From: Hyphomicrobium sp. CS1GBMeth3 | GTDB lineage: Bacteria; Pseudomonadota; Alphaproteobacteria; Rhizobiales; Hyphomicrobiaceae | Reading direction: 5' to 3' | DNA length: 64,000 nt | Assembly: GCF_900117455.1 (NCBI RefSeq) | Contig: NZ_FPHO01000002.1 | Location: forward strand, 1,364,001 to 1,428,000 | Shown here: piece after piece, positions 33,960 through 43,579 of the stretch | Layout of the letters: every line of letters starts with the position of its first letter | Numbering within the stretch: the stretch's first letter is position 1 | Program-made: the position numbers and the translations under genes | The notes under the pieces: model-generated | The model's input: only the letters and a program-made list of their open reading frames with translations | Database searches by the model: none | What the model was told of the DNA's origin: nothing

Positions 33960-34883
33960 ATGCTATCGCTCTTTCGATCCTCCCGCGGGGCAGCGACCTC
34001 TCAGCGCGCCTGGGGCGACGGGCTGCTCGACGGATCGCTCGGGACGCTCTGGTATTCGGCAGACTGGTCCACGATCGATCCGGACGAGCTTTTGTTTCTC
34101 TCACCCTCTCTCTCCGCCTCCCAAGCGGCGAATGATGCAGATACAGGGCTATCCCGGCACATAGAACAGCGATTCTCTCAGGAGATCCAGGCAACCGCCC
34201 TCAAGCTCGGCGGCTTGGCTAAAACGAAGTGGGGGGGCGGGCACACGCTCGACCGCATGCGGTCGAGCGGCGCGCTCAACGCGTTTCTCGCGGGGCGCGC
34301 TCCAGACCAGAACGCCCGCCGTGGAGACGCGCTGCGCGCACCGAGGCTCTTACCTCTAAAGGGCGAAGCGCGCGCCATCTGGCTTTACGACCTGTTCGTT
34401 CTCGCCTGCGTGGACCGCATGCTGTTCGATGCCGCCCCGGTGGGCGAGCCGCCTTTGCCGATGCTTCTTGTGCATGTCGGGCTTGCAGACGCGCTCGTTG
34501 CCAGCATCCACACCGGGGTCAATGCAGGCTATGTCTACCCTCAGTATGCCTACGCGCACGAGACGCTAATGTGCGGAGCGTGGCTCGGTCTCCTGGCTGC
34601 CGGGCGCGCTGCGTACATGCCTACGGCTGTCGGAGAGGTGTTGATCGCCTACCTGGACCGGCGCGTGCCTTGGGACGACAGCTCTGAGGCGAAGCTTGCC
34701 GATATTCTCGGCTACTACGCAAACTTCGCGGGCGGCCGGGAGCGCCTGCTCAAAGTGGCGCGCAAGGTTTCCGCCTCGGGCTCGCCAACGCTCGTCCGGC
34801 CGAGACGGCAGCCGAGCATCGGGCCAGCCCGTGTCGAGGCTTGGAACGCCGAACTCACCCAGCGTCTCTCGGAGCGGCTCTAA
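33960..34883 (+). CDS. Hypothetical protein of the exopolysaccharide locus
   Basis: A 307-residue soluble, mostly helical protein that I do not recognise. Notable parts are DRMRSSGALNAFLAGRAPDQ, IWLYDLFVLACVDRMLFDAA and YVYPQYAYAHETLMCGAWL. No signal peptide or known catalytic motif is seen. Codon use resembles that of neighbouring genes, so it is probably real. The ATG at 33960 follows GAGAGG; the frame is open to 33891. It lies between the ExoX-like gene and the dTDP-rhamnose genes on the same strand as the latter, with 174 bases to rfbC. Confidence 0.65.
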   Translation: MLSLFRSSRGAATSQRAWGDGLLDGSLGTLWYSADWSTIDPDELLFLSPSLSASQAANDADTGLSRHIEQRFSQEIQATALKLGGLAKTKWGGGHTLDRMRSSGALNAFLAGRAPDQNARRGDALRAPRLLPLKGEARAIWLYDLFVLACVDRMLFDAAPVGEPPLPMLLVHVGLADALVASIHTGVNAGYVYPQYAYAHETLMCGAWLGLLAAGRAAYMPTAVGEVLIAYLDRRVPWDDSSEAKLADILGYYANFAGGRERLLKVARKVSASGSPTLVRPRRQPSIGPARVEAWNAELTQRLSERL

Positions 34884-35057
34884 GCCGCGGTCGGCACGCT
34901 CTAGCGGCGCTCGATCGCCCGCATACTCGATATCTTCGCCAATACGCGTAGAGATACACCGTACACGTTGAAGCAAAGCACACCTTTTGCTCTTCTTGCC
35001 TCCCTCCCGCGCAGTGGTCTAGCTTGGCCGGACGACGATAGAGGGGAAGCCGGCCGC

Positions 35058-35612
35058 GTGAAGTTTGTGAGTTGCAGTCTTCCGGACGTGATCGAGATCA
35101 CGCCCAAGCGACATGCTGATAGCCGAGGGCACTTCGTCGAAGTCTTCCGCGCCGACCTGTTCAAAAAGAACGTCGCAGACGTCGACTTCGTGCAGCATAA
35201 TCAATCGCTTTCACGGCAAACCGGCACCATCCGCGGGTTGCACTACCAGCTCCCGCCGGCGGCTCAAGGGAAGCTGGTACGCTGCGTTCGGGGCTCTGTG
35301 CTCGACGTTGCCGTCGATATCCGCCGCTCATCGCCCACGTTCGGCCAGCATGTGGCCGTCACGCTCTCCGCCGACGCGGGCAATCAGCTGTGGGTTCCTC
35401 CCGGGTATGCGCATGCGTTCTGTACGCTCGAGCCGGACACCGAAGTCTGGTACGGCGTGACCCATGTCTACAGCCCCGAGCACGAGGGCGGCATCGTGTG
35501 GAACGACCCCGATCTCAAGATCGCCTGGCCGGTGGAGCCCGGAGCCGCCGCTCTGGCACCGCGCGACGAAACGTGGCCTCGCCTTCGCGATGCGTCGCAT
35601 ATTTTTCAGTAG
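35058..35612 (+). CDS. rfbC: dTDP-4-dehydrorhamnose 3,5-epimerase
   Basis: A 184-residue cupin enzyme that epimerises dTDP-4-keto-6-deoxyglucose at C3 and C5. Conserved parts: [19 protein letters not shown] (with the catalytic-loop His), [19 protein letters not shown], and [13 protein letters not shown]. The GTG at 35058 gives the family's usual length; the open frame upstream to 34968 adds unrelated sequence. It is the first of four contiguous dTDP-L-rhamnose genes in the order rfbC-B-D-A. Confidence 0.95.
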   Translation: MKFVSCSLPDVIEITPKRHADSRGHFVEVFRADLFKKNVADVDFVQHNQSLSRQTGTIRGLHYQLPPAAQGKLVRCVRGSVLDVAVDIRRSSPTFGQHVAVTLSADAGNQLWVPPGYAHAFCTLEPDTEVWYGVTHVYSPEHEGGIVWNDPDLKIAWPVEPGAAALAPRDETWPRLRDASHIFQ

Positions 35613-35644
35613 CTCGCTGTTTCAGTGATTGTCCGGAGAGCGTT

Positions 35645-36706
35645 ATGCGGATCTTAATTACAGGCGGAGCCGGGTTCATTGGATCGGCATTGGTGCGCCA
35701 CCTCGTGCAAGAGGTCGGCGCCGAGGTGCTGACACTCGACAAGCTCACCTACGCCGGTACGCTCTCGAGCCTCAGAGCCGTTGAGCAGGCGCCCAACCAT
35801 CGTTTCTTGCGGGCGGACATCTGCGATCGCCGGGCCGTCGCCGCGGCATTGGACGACTTCAAACCGGACCGCATCTATCACTTGGCGGCCGAGAGCCATG
35901 TCGACCGCTCGCTCGATGGTCCGGCGGACTTCATTTCGACCAACATCGTCGGCACCTACACTCTGCTCGAGTGTGCGCGCCAGTACTGGCTCGGGCTCGA
36001 TGGAGCAAGAAAGAGCGGGTTCCGTTTCCTCCACGTCTCGACGGACGAGGTTTACGGATCCCTCGGCGCAGACGACGGGCTCTTTACCGAGCAAACCGCC
36101 TATGACCCGAGCTCACCCTATTCGGCGTCGAAGGCGGCGTCCGATCATCTGGTGACATCGTGGCATCGCAGCTACGGCTTTCCTGCGCTCATCTCCAACT
36201 GCTCGAACAACTACGGGCCCTATCATTTCCCGGAGAAGCTGATCCCACTCACCATTCTCAACGCCGTGCATGGGAAAGAGCTGCCGGTCTATGGAAACGG
36301 GACGAACGTTCGCGATTGGCTCTACGTCGAGGATCACGCGCGCGCCCTACACCTCATCGGCAGCGAAGGACGGCTCGGCGAAAAATACAACGTCGGTGGG
36401 CGTAACGAGCGGCGCAACATCGACGTCGTCACCTCGATCTGCAGGATCCTGGATCGGGTTCGACCCGGCACGCGGCCGCACGAAAGTCTCATCACCTACG
36501 TCACCGACCGGCCCGGCCACGACTTCCGCTATGCCATCGACGCCACGCGGCTCGAGCAGGAGCTTGGCTGGCGGGCGCAGGAGACCTTCGAGACCGGCAT
36601 CGAGAAGACCGTGCTTTGGTATCTCGACAACGATTGGTGGTGGCGCCCGCTGCGCGAGACCGTCTATGCCGGAACGCGTCTCGGCACAGCCGTGAACGCG
36701 GCCTAG
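35645..36706 (+). CDS. rfbB: dTDP-glucose 4,6-dehydratase
   Basis: A 353-residue extended short-chain dehydrogenase. The NAD-binding [10 protein letters not shown] is at the N-terminus; [20 protein letters not shown] and [10 protein letters not shown] (YxxxK) are in place. It removes water from dTDP-glucose to give the 4-keto-6-deoxy sugar. The ATG at 35645 follows a GGAGAG site and lies 32 bases after rfbC. The frame remains open upstream through rfbC, but that is a shadow. Confidence 0.96.
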   Translation: MRILITGGAGFIGSALVRHLVQEVGAEVLTLDKLTYAGTLSSLRAVEQAPNHRFLRADICDRRAVAAALDDFKPDRIYHLAAESHVDRSLDGPADFISTNIVGTYTLLECARQYWLGLDGARKSGFRFLHVSTDEVYGSLGADDGLFTEQTAYDPSSPYSASKAASDHLVTSWHRSYGFPALISNCSNNYGPYHFPEKLIPLTILNAVHGKELPVYGNGTNVRDWLYVEDHARALHLIGSEGRLGEKYNVGGRNERRNIDVVTSICRILDRVRPGTRPHESLITYVTDRPGHDFRYAIDATRLEQELGWRAQETFETGIEKTVLWYLDNDWWWRPLRETVYAGTRLGTAVNAA

Positions 36707-36718
36707 GTCAGCCCGCTC

Positions 36719-37600
36719 ATGCGGATCGTCGTCACCGGAAAAACAGGGCAGATCGCGCAATCGCTCCTCGAGCGCGGACCGGCATTCGGCGCGAACGTTG
36801 CCGCACTCGGTCGGCCGGAGTTTGATCTTGCCGCGCCTCTTCACGCCGAAGAGCTGCTGGCCGCAGCCAAGCCAGACCTCATCATCTCTGCCGCCGCCTA
36901 CACGGCCGTGGACAAGGCCGAGAGCGATCGCGAGGTCGCGTACGCCGTCAACGCTGTGGGACCGCGCGCGCTTGCGCAAGCGGCAGCTACGCTCGGCGTG
37001 CCAGTGCTGCATGTCTCAACCGACTACGTCTTCGACGGCTCGAAAGCCGAACCTTGGCGCGAGGAGGACACGCCGCGTCCGCTCACGGTCTATGGCGCCT
37101 CGAAGCTCGCGGGCGAAGAGGCGGTGCTCGCTGCCTCGCCCGACAACGTCGTCGTGCGTGTTGGCTGGGTGTACAGCCCGTTCAGCGCCAACTTCGCCAA
37201 GACGATCCTGCGGCTTGCGGGCGAGCGGGACACATTGCGGGTGGTGGCGGATCAGACCGGCGGACCAAGCTCGGCGCTCGATATTGCCGACGGGCTGCTT
37301 GCGATGGCGCGCAACATCGCGTCCGAGCCGGAGCGCGGCAATCTCAAGGGTCTCTTTCACATGTCGCCCGAGGGCGTCGCGACGTGGGCGGATTTCGCCG
37401 AAGCGATCTGCGGCTGGCTCGGTGAAACTCGCGGCCGCAACGTAAACGTCGAGCGCATCACGACGGCGGACTACCCGACGCCGGCGCGGCGTCCGGCGAA
37501 CTCGCGTCTCGACAGCAGCCGCCTCGCGGCGCTGCACGGGATACGCCTGCCCCACTGGCGCACTTCGCTGCCGGCCGTGCTCGGCCGGCTCGCTCCCTAA
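36719..37600 (+). CDS. rfbD: dTDP-4-dehydrorhamnose reductase
   Basis: A 293-residue short-chain reductase completing dTDP-L-rhamnose. Motifs: [10 protein letters not shown] for [33 protein letters not shown] and YGASKLAGE (YxxxK). It starts 12 bases after rfbB, consistent with one transcript. Confidence 0.95.
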   Translation: MRIVVTGKTGQIAQSLLERGPAFGANVAALGRPEFDLAAPLHAEELLAAAKPDLIISAAAYTAVDKAESDREVAYAVNAVGPRALAQAAATLGVPVLHVSTDYVFDGSKAEPWREEDTPRPLTVYGASKLAGEEAVLAASPDNVVVRVGWVYSPFSANFAKTILRLAGERDTLRVVADQTGGPSSALDIADGLLAMARNIASEPERGNLKGLFHMSPEGVATWADFAEAICGWLGETRGRNVNVERITTADYPTPARRPANSRLDSSRLAALHGIRLPHWRTSLPAVLGRLAP

Positions 37601-37622
37601 GACCTATGTCATCGAGGACCTC

Positions 37623-38516
37623 ATGAAAGGCATCATCCTGGCCGGCGGCAGCGGAACGCGACTGCACCCGATGACCCACGTCACCTCCAAGCAGTTGCTG
37701 CCGGTCTACGACAAGCCGATGGTCTACTATCCGCTGACCACGCTGATGCTGGCCGGGATCCGCGACATCCTCCTGATCTCGACGCCGCATGACCTGCCGC
37801 ATTTCCAGCGCCTGCTTGGCGACGGCTCGCAGTGGGGTATCTCGCTCAGCTACGCCGAGCAGCCTCGTCCGGAGGGCCTCGCACAAGCCTACATCATCGG
37901 CGCCGACTTCGTGGCCGGCCATCGCTCGTGCCTGATCCTCGGCGACAACATCTTTTACGGGCACGGCCTGCCGCAATTACTCGGACGCGCGTCGACGCGG
38001 ACCGAGGGCGCAACCGTGTTCGCCTATCACGTCACCGACCCCGAGCGGTATGGCGTCGTTGCCTTCGACGAGGCCATGCGGGCCGTTTCCATCGAGGAGA
38101 AGCCTGCCGAGCCGCAATCGAATTGGGCGGTGACGGGGCTATATTTCTACGACGAGCGCGCGGCGGAGATCGCGGCCGGTCTCAAGCCATCCGCCCGCGG
38201 GGAGCTCGAGATCACCGATCTCAATCGCACGTACCTCGAGAGCGGACGTTTGTCGGTCGAGCTCATGGGGCGCGGCTACGCCTGGCTCGACACCGGGACG
38301 CCCGATAGCCTCATCGAGGCCGCGGAGTTCGTGCGCACGCTCGAGAAACGGCAGGGCTTCAAGATCGCCTGCCCCGAGGAAGTCGCATGGCGGCTCGGCT
38401 TCATTGGCTCCGCCGCGCTCGAGCAGGCGGCTGCCAAGCACGGGAAGAGCGCTTATGGCGCCTATCTCGCGCGGCTGCTGGTGCCGGACCGCTCGCCGTC
38501 GCGTGGGGTCGCCTAA
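37623..38516 (+). CDS. rfbA: Glucose-1-phosphate thymidylyltransferase
   Basis: A 297-residue nucleotidyltransferase that makes dTDP-glucose. The N-terminal signature [11 protein letters not shown] is present, as are [17 protein letters not shown] and [12 protein letters not shown]. It begins 22 bases after rfbD. With rfbC-B-D it supplies dTDP-rhamnose, so the polysaccharide of this locus very likely contains rhamnose. Confidence 0.96.
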   Translation: MKGIILAGGSGTRLHPMTHVTSKQLLPVYDKPMVYYPLTTLMLAGIRDILLISTPHDLPHFQRLLGDGSQWGISLSYAEQPRPEGLAQAYIIGADFVAGHRSCLILGDNIFYGHGLPQLLGRASTRTEGATVFAYHVTDPERYGVVAFDEAMRAVSIEEKPAEPQSNWAVTGLYFYDERAAEIAAGLKPSARGELEITDLNRTYLESGRLSVELMGRGYAWLDTGTPDSLIEAAEFVRTLEKRQGFKIACPEEVAWRLGFIGSAALEQAAAKHGKSAYGAYLARLLVPDRSPSRGVA

Positions 38517-38572
38517 CAAGCGCGAGCTCGTACCGGCTCGGCGCGCTGCAAATCGTGCTATAGAGCGCGGGC

Positions 38573-39301
38573 ATGATCGCCAGCGCGCCAACATCGTCGT
38601 CCACTTCCCTGCCCGCCACGATCGATGTCTGGACGTTCGCGCTGGACATTCCGGACGCGGCGGCGCTCGGCGTTCTGCTTTCTCCTGACGAGCATCAGCG
38701 CGCCGACCGGCTGCAGCGCGCCGAAGACGCCACGCGTTTTCGGGTTGCGCATGCGCGTCTGCGCGAGATTCTAGCCAGCTATCTGGATGTCGATCCGGGA
38801 CGCATCGTGCTCGAGCCGGACGCCAACGGGAAACCGTTCGTCGCGTCGCCCGAAACGTCTCTGCACTTCAATCTCTCGCACTCGGACGATCTCGCGACGG
38901 TTGCAATCTGGCGCGCCGAGGTCGGCATCGATATCGAGCGCGTCCGCGTCCTGGACGGCCCGGACCTCGAGCCGATGTTCTCTAGAAGCGAACAAGCTGC
39001 TTTTGCGGCCCTCTCCGGTTCCGAGCGGCGCGAGGCGTTCTTCCGCTGCTGGACGCGCAAGGAAGCCTTGCTCAAGGCCTGGGGACGGGGCCTCGACGTG
39101 CCTCTGGACAGCTTCGACGTGCCGGTGGGCGCGGAGCCGGACGTCGTCGCTCAGATTGCTCAGGAAACGCCGGACGCACGGGCCTGGCGCCTCCTCTCTT
39201 TCGCACCTGCGGCGGGCTATGCGGGCACCGTTGCCCTGGCCGCAGACGCCACCGGACGCCGCGCCGAACTCATTCTTAAGACGTGGCCGCCCGGCGGTTG
39301 A
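38573..39301 (+). CDS. 4'-phosphopantetheinyl transferase, Sfp type
   Basis: A 242-residue enzyme that activates carrier proteins by transferring phosphopantetheine from CoA. The Sfp-type motifs are present: NLSHSDDLATVAI, VGIDIERVR (Mg-binding) and RCWTRKEALLKAWGRGL. It follows rfbA after 56 bases on the same strand. No polyketide or non-ribosomal peptide synthase is in the window, so its carrier protein is elsewhere. It may be the general Sfp-like enzyme of the cell. Confidence 0.9.
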   Translation: MIASAPTSSSTSLPATIDVWTFALDIPDAAALGVLLSPDEHQRADRLQRAEDATRFRVAHARLREILASYLDVDPGRIVLEPDANGKPFVASPETSLHFNLSHSDDLATVAIWRAEVGIDIERVRVLDGPDLEPMFSRSEQAAFAALSGSERREAFFRCWTRKEALLKAWGRGLDVPLDSFDVPVGAEPDVVAQIAQETPDARAWRLLSFAPAAGYAGTVALAADATGRRAELILKTWPPGG

Positions 39302-39483
39302 GCGCAACCTCGCTCGCCAGCCCGCGTTAGTTTCATTGGAGGCACGTCATGTTTATTGCGCCGCATTCGCGTCATGGGCGTGAAATGACGACCTCTCATT
39401 CTTAAATCTCAAGGCAGAGCGGGCGTCGGTGCGTCTAAGCTTTGCCGCAACCGTTTGGAGTCTCAACCTAGGGAGCCCACCGG

Positions 39484-42171
39484 ATGAACAGGATCGTTCT
39501 CGAAATCAAAGACGGGGGCGAGGAACCCGACGCGGAGGCCCGCGAATGGGTCGAGGCGGTCAGCTCGGTGATGGCCTTCGAGGGTAGCGAGCGCGCCGAC
39601 CACCTGCTCGGCCGTGCGGTCGACATGGCCCGACGGCAGGGCGCCCGGCTGCCGTTCGCTGCGAACACGGCCTATATCAACACCATCCCACCGCATAAGG
39701 AAGCGCCACATCCCGGCGATCCCGCGATCGAGCGGCACATCCGGTCTGCCGTGCGCTGGAACGCACTCGCCATGGTGCTGCGCGCCAACAAGGAAAGCAG
39801 CGAGCTTGGTGGGCATATCGCGAGCTTCCAATCGGCGGCGACGCTCTACGACACCGGCTTCATGCATTTCTGGCATGGGGCGAGCGAGACCCACGGCGGC
39901 GACCTCGTTTTCATCCAGGGGCATTCCTCGCCCGGCATCTACGCACGTGCCTTTCTCGAGGGGCGGCTGACGGAAGACCAGCTCGCGAACTTCCGGCAGG
40001 AAACGAGGGGCAAGGGACTGCCTTCCTATCCGCACCCCTGGCTGATGCCGGAGTTCTGGCAGTTCCCGACCGTCTCGATGGGCCTGGGCCCGATCATGGC
40101 CATCTATCAGGCACGCTTTCTCAAGTACCTGCATGATCGCGGGCTCGCGGACACGTCCAACCGCCACGTCTGGGTGTTCTGCGGTGACGGCGAGATGGAC
40201 GAGCCGGAAAGCTTGGGCGCCATCTCGCTCGCCGGGCGCGAGAAGCTCGACAACCTGATCTTCGTCATCAACTGCAACCTGCAACGGCTCGACGGACCGG
40301 TGCGCGGCAACGGCAAGATCATCCAGGAGCTCGAAGGCAGCTTCCGTGGCGCCGGCTGGAATGTTCTCAAGGTCATCTGGGGCTCGAACTGGGACCAGCT
40401 GCTCGCCCGCGACACCACGGGGCGGCTGCGCCAGCTCATGGAAGAGTGCAACGACGGGCAGTACCAGGACTTCAAGTCGAAGGACGGCGCGTACATTCGC
40501 AAGAACTTCTTCGGCCGCTATCCGGAGACGGCGGCACTCGTCGCCGATTGGTCGGACGAGAAGATCTGGACGCTGACGCGCGGCGGGCACGATCCGCGCA
40601 AGGTCTACGCCGCCTATTCGGCCGCTGTCGCGCATACGAACCAGCCGACCGTGATCCTCGCCAAAACCGTGAAGGGTTACGGCATGGGCGCTGCCGGCGA
40701 AGGCCAGATGATCGCGCACCAGCAAAAGAAGATGGGCATCGAGGCGCTGACCAGCTTTCGCAACCGCTTCGGCGTCAATGTCTCGGACAAGGATCTCGAA
40801 ACGCTGCCGTTTATCCGCTTTGCAGAAGGCACCCAGGAACTGGCGTATCTGCGCGAGCGCCGCGCGGTTCTCGGCGGCTCACTGCCCAAACGACGCACGA
40901 AGACTTCGTTCAAGCTCGATGCGCCGCCACTGTCGCTGTTCGACGCGCAGCTCAAGGGCTCCGGCGAGCGCGATATCTCAACCACGATGGTGTTCGTTCA
41001 GGTCCTGACCAAGCTCTTGCGCGATAAGACGCTCGGCAAGCACATCGTGCCGATCGTGCCCGACGAAAGCCGCACCTTCGGCATGGAGGGTATGTTCCGC
41101 ACCTTCGGCATCTACAGCCAGGTGGGCCAGCTCTATCGCCCGGAAGATGCCGAGCAGCTGATGTTCTATAAGGAAGACCGCAGCGGGCAGATGCTGCAGG
41201 AGGGCATCAGCGAGGCGGGCGGCATGGCCTCGTGGATCGCGGCCGCGACGTCGTACTCGTCGTCCAACGTGCCGATGATCCCCTTCTTCATCTACTATTC
41301 GATGTTCGGCTTCCAGCGCATCGGCGATCTCGCGTGGGCCGCGGGCGACATGCGCGCACGCGGCTTCCTGATCGGCGGCACCAGCGGGCGGACGACGCTC
41401 AACGGCGAAGGATTGCAGCACCAGGACGGGCACAGCCACATCCTTTCCTCCACGATTCCGAATTGCATCTCGTACGATCCGACGTTCGGCTACGAGCTGG
41501 CTGTCATTGTGCAGCGTGGCCTCGAGCGCATGCTCGACAAGCAGGAGGACGTCTTCTACTACATCACCGCGCTCAACGAGAACTACGAGCACCCCGCCAT
41601 GCCGGAAGGCGCCGAAGACGGGATCGTGCGCGGCATGTACCTCCTAAGGTCCGTCGGACCGACGATGGGTGCACCGAAGGTGCAGCTCATGGGGTGCGGG
41701 TCGATCCTCAACGAGGTCATCGCAGGCGCGGAGCTTCTGGCCGAGGACTTCGGAATTGCGGCCGACATCTGGAGCGTGACGAGCTTCACGGAGCTTCGGC
41801 GCGACGCGCTCGCCATCGAGCGCTGGAATATGCTGCACCCGGCGGAAACGCCCCGTGTTCCTTATGTCACGCAGTGCCTCGCCTCGCGCGGCGATGCGCC
41901 GGCGGTGGCCGCGACCGACTACATGAAGCTGTTCGGCGATCAGATCCGCCCGTTCGTGCACGGTCCCTATCTCGTGCTCGGAACGGACGGCTTCGGACGC
42001 TCCGACTACCGGCGGCGGCTGCGACATCACTTCGAGGTCGACCGCCACTTCATCGCTGTCGCGGCGCTGAAGGCGCTCGCCGACGATAACAAGCTACCGT
42101 CATCGAAGGTCGTGGAGGCGATCGCCCGCTACGGCATCGATCCCGAAAAGGCCGACCCGGCGCGCGCATAG
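39484..42171 (+). CDS. aceE: Pyruvate dehydrogenase E1, homodimeric type
   Basis: An 895-residue thiamine-diphosphate enzyme close to E. coli AceE in length (887). It decarboxylates pyruvate and reductively acetylates the E2 lipoyl group. Visible features: FCGDGEMDEPESLGAISLA ending in the Mg-ThDP loop (INCNLQRLDGPVRGNGK), AAGEGQMIAHQQKK, and SSTIPNCISYDPTFGYELA. Many alphaproteobacteria use the heterodimeric PdhA/PdhB instead. It is the first gene of an aceE-aceF-lpd operon. Confidence 0.97.
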   Translation: MNRIVLEIKDGGEEPDAEAREWVEAVSSVMAFEGSERADHLLGRAVDMARRQGARLPFAANTAYINTIPPHKEAPHPGDPAIERHIRSAVRWNALAMVLRANKESSELGGHIASFQSAATLYDTGFMHFWHGASETHGGDLVFIQGHSSPGIYARAFLEGRLTEDQLANFRQETRGKGLPSYPHPWLMPEFWQFPTVSMGLGPIMAIYQARFLKYLHDRGLADTSNRHVWVFCGDGEMDEPESLGAISLAGREKLDNLIFVINCNLQRLDGPVRGNGKIIQELEGSFRGAGWNVLKVIWGSNWDQLLARDTTGRLRQLMEECNDGQYQDFKSKDGAYIRKNFFGRYPETAALVADWSDEKIWTLTRGGHDPRKVYAAYSAAVAHTNQPTVILAKTVKGYGMGAAGEGQMIAHQQKKMGIEALTSFRNRFGVNVSDKDLETLPFIRFAEGTQELAYLRERRAVLGGSLPKRRTKTSFKLDAPPLSLFDAQLKGSGERDISTTMVFVQVLTKLLRDKTLGKHIVPIVPDESRTFGMEGMFRTFGIYSQVGQLYRPEDAEQLMFYKEDRSGQMLQEGISEAGGMASWIAAATSYSSSNVPMIPFFIYYSMFGFQRIGDLAWAAGDMRARGFLIGGTSGRTTLNGEGLQHQDGHSHILSSTIPNCISYDPTFGYELAVIVQRGLERMLDKQEDVFYYITALNENYEHPAMPEGAEDGIVRGMYLLRSVGPTMGAPKVQLMGCGSILNEVIAGAELLAEDFGIAADIWSVTSFTELRRDALAIERWNMLHPAETPRVPYVTQCLASRGDAPAVAATDYMKLFGDQIRPFVHGPYLVLGTDGFGRSDYRRRLRHHFEVDRHFIAVAALKALADDNKLPSSKVVEAIARYGIDPEKADPARA

Positions 42172-42205
42172 TTTTTGTCGTGCTTCTTATCGGTATTTTT
42201 CGTTT

Positions 42206-42250
42206 GCATGGCTCCGCCATGATCCGGTTCCCACTTTTCCGGAAGCACTC
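42206..42250. repeat. Possible dispersed Hyphomicrobiales palindromic repeat
   Basis: The aceE-aceF gap contains GCATGGCTCCGCCATG followed by ATCCGGTTCCCACTTTTCCG. From memory, this resembles the abundant 'ATGATCC...GGTTCCCACTTTTC' intergenic repeats of Rhizobiales genomes. A related AAAACCGGTTCCAACT string occurs near 54650. The identification is by eye only. Confidence 0.4.
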
Positions 42251-42264
42251 TATCGAGGTGTTGC

Positions 42265-43566
42265 ATGTCCGTCATCGACGTGAAGGTTCCCGACATCGGC
42301 GACTACAAGGACGTGCCGATCATCGAGGTGCACGTGAAGCCGGGAGACCGCATCAACCCGGAAGATCCCATCGTAACGCTCGAAAGCGACAAGGCGGCTA
42401 TGGAAGTGCCGGCGCCACAGGCTGGAGAAATTGCCGAGGTTCTGGTCAAAGTCGGAGACAAGGTCAGCGAGGGCTCGGCGCTCGTGCGGCTTGCGTCCGA
42501 GGGTGGCGCAAAAGACAGGGAGAAGGAGACCGCCAGCGCCACGACGGCTGTCGAAGCCGAGAAGCCGGAGGCGACGGCCGCGGATACTCCCGCACGCACG
42601 CCTGCCCCTGCGGAGAAGCCCACATCGGAGAGCGAGGCCGCCGGCGCGCCGGAGCGCGTGGCCCTGCCGCTCGGCGTCGACTTCGGCGGCGTGCATGCGA
42701 GCCCCTCCGTGCGCCGTCTCGCGCGCGAGCTCGACATCGACCTCAGGACGCTCAAGGGAAGCGGCGAGAAAGGTCGGATTACCAAGGACGACGTCAAACG
42801 TTCGCTCGGCGGTGGTGCGGGCACCGGCGCTGGCATTCCCGAGATCCCGCCGCAGGACTTCGCTAAGTATGGGCCGATCGAGACGCAGCCGCTGACGCGC
42901 CTTAGGCGCCTCGGCGGGCCGCACCTGCATCGCGCCTGGCTCAACATTCCGCATGTCACGCACACCGACGAAGCCGATATCACAGACCTCGAAGCCTATC
43001 GCAAATCCCTCGACGACGCGGCGAAGGAGAAGGGTTACCGCGTGACGCTGCTCTCCTTCATCATGAAGGCATGCGTGGTGGCGCTGAAGGAGTTCCCAAC
43101 CTTCAATGCCTCCCTGGCTCCCGACAAAGAGAACCTGATCCTCAAGCGCTACTATCATCTCGGCATCGCCGTCGACACACCCGATGGCCTGGTGGTTCCC
43201 GTGATCCGCGACGTCGACCGCAAGGGCATCGTCGAGTTGTCGCAGGAGCTCGGCGTTGTGTCGCAAAAGATGCGCGACGGAAAGATCGCACCGACCGACA
43301 TCCAAGGAGGCACGTTCTCGATCTCGAGCCTGGGCGGCATCGGGGGCACGGGCTTCACGCCAATCATCAACGCGCCTGAGGTTGCGATCCTCGGCGTGGT
43401 GCGGGCGCAGATGAGGCCTAAATGGGACGGCGACGCCTTCGAGCCACGTCTCATGCTGCCGCTGTCGCTCAGCTACGATCATCGCGTCATCGACGGCGCG
43501 GAGGCGGCACGCTTTGCGCGGCGTCTGGCCGTGATCCTCGAAGACGTGCGCCAACTCGTGCTCTAG
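42265..43566 (+). CDS. aceF: Pyruvate dehydrogenase E2, dihydrolipoamide acetyltransferase
   Basis: A 433-residue E2 with a single lipoyl domain (residues about 3-75; lipoyl Lys in TLESDKAAMEVP), an Ala/Pro/Glu-rich linker, a peripheral-subunit binding domain (about 148-185; SVRRLARELDIDLRTLKGSG), and a catalytic domain ending SYDHRVIDGAEAARFARR with the active-site His. E. coli AceF has three lipoyl domains, so this is a short form. It lies 93 bases after aceE with a GAGGTG ribosome site. Confidence 0.96.
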   Translation: MSVIDVKVPDIGDYKDVPIIEVHVKPGDRINPEDPIVTLESDKAAMEVPAPQAGEIAEVLVKVGDKVSEGSALVRLASEGGAKDREKETASATTAVEAEKPEATAADTPARTPAPAEKPTSESEAAGAPERVALPLGVDFGGVHASPSVRRLARELDIDLRTLKGSGEKGRITKDDVKRSLGGGAGTGAGIPEIPPQDFAKYGPIETQPLTRLRRLGGPHLHRAWLNIPHVTHTDEADITDLEAYRKSLDDAAKEKGYRVTLLSFIMKACVVALKEFPTFNASLAPDKENLILKRYYHLGIAVDTPDGLVVPVIRDVDRKGIVELSQELGVVSQKMRDGKIAPTDIQGGTFSISSLGGIGGTGFTPIINAPEVAILGVVRAQMRPKWDGDAFEPRLMLPLSLSYDHRVIDGAEAARFARRLAVILEDVRQLVL

Positions 43567-43579
43567 AGGGAGACGGTCC

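Noticed and set aside
39463..40725. 420-codon minus-strand open frame opposite aceE
   Set aside because: Antisense to clearly conserved AceE sequence; no recognisable protein.
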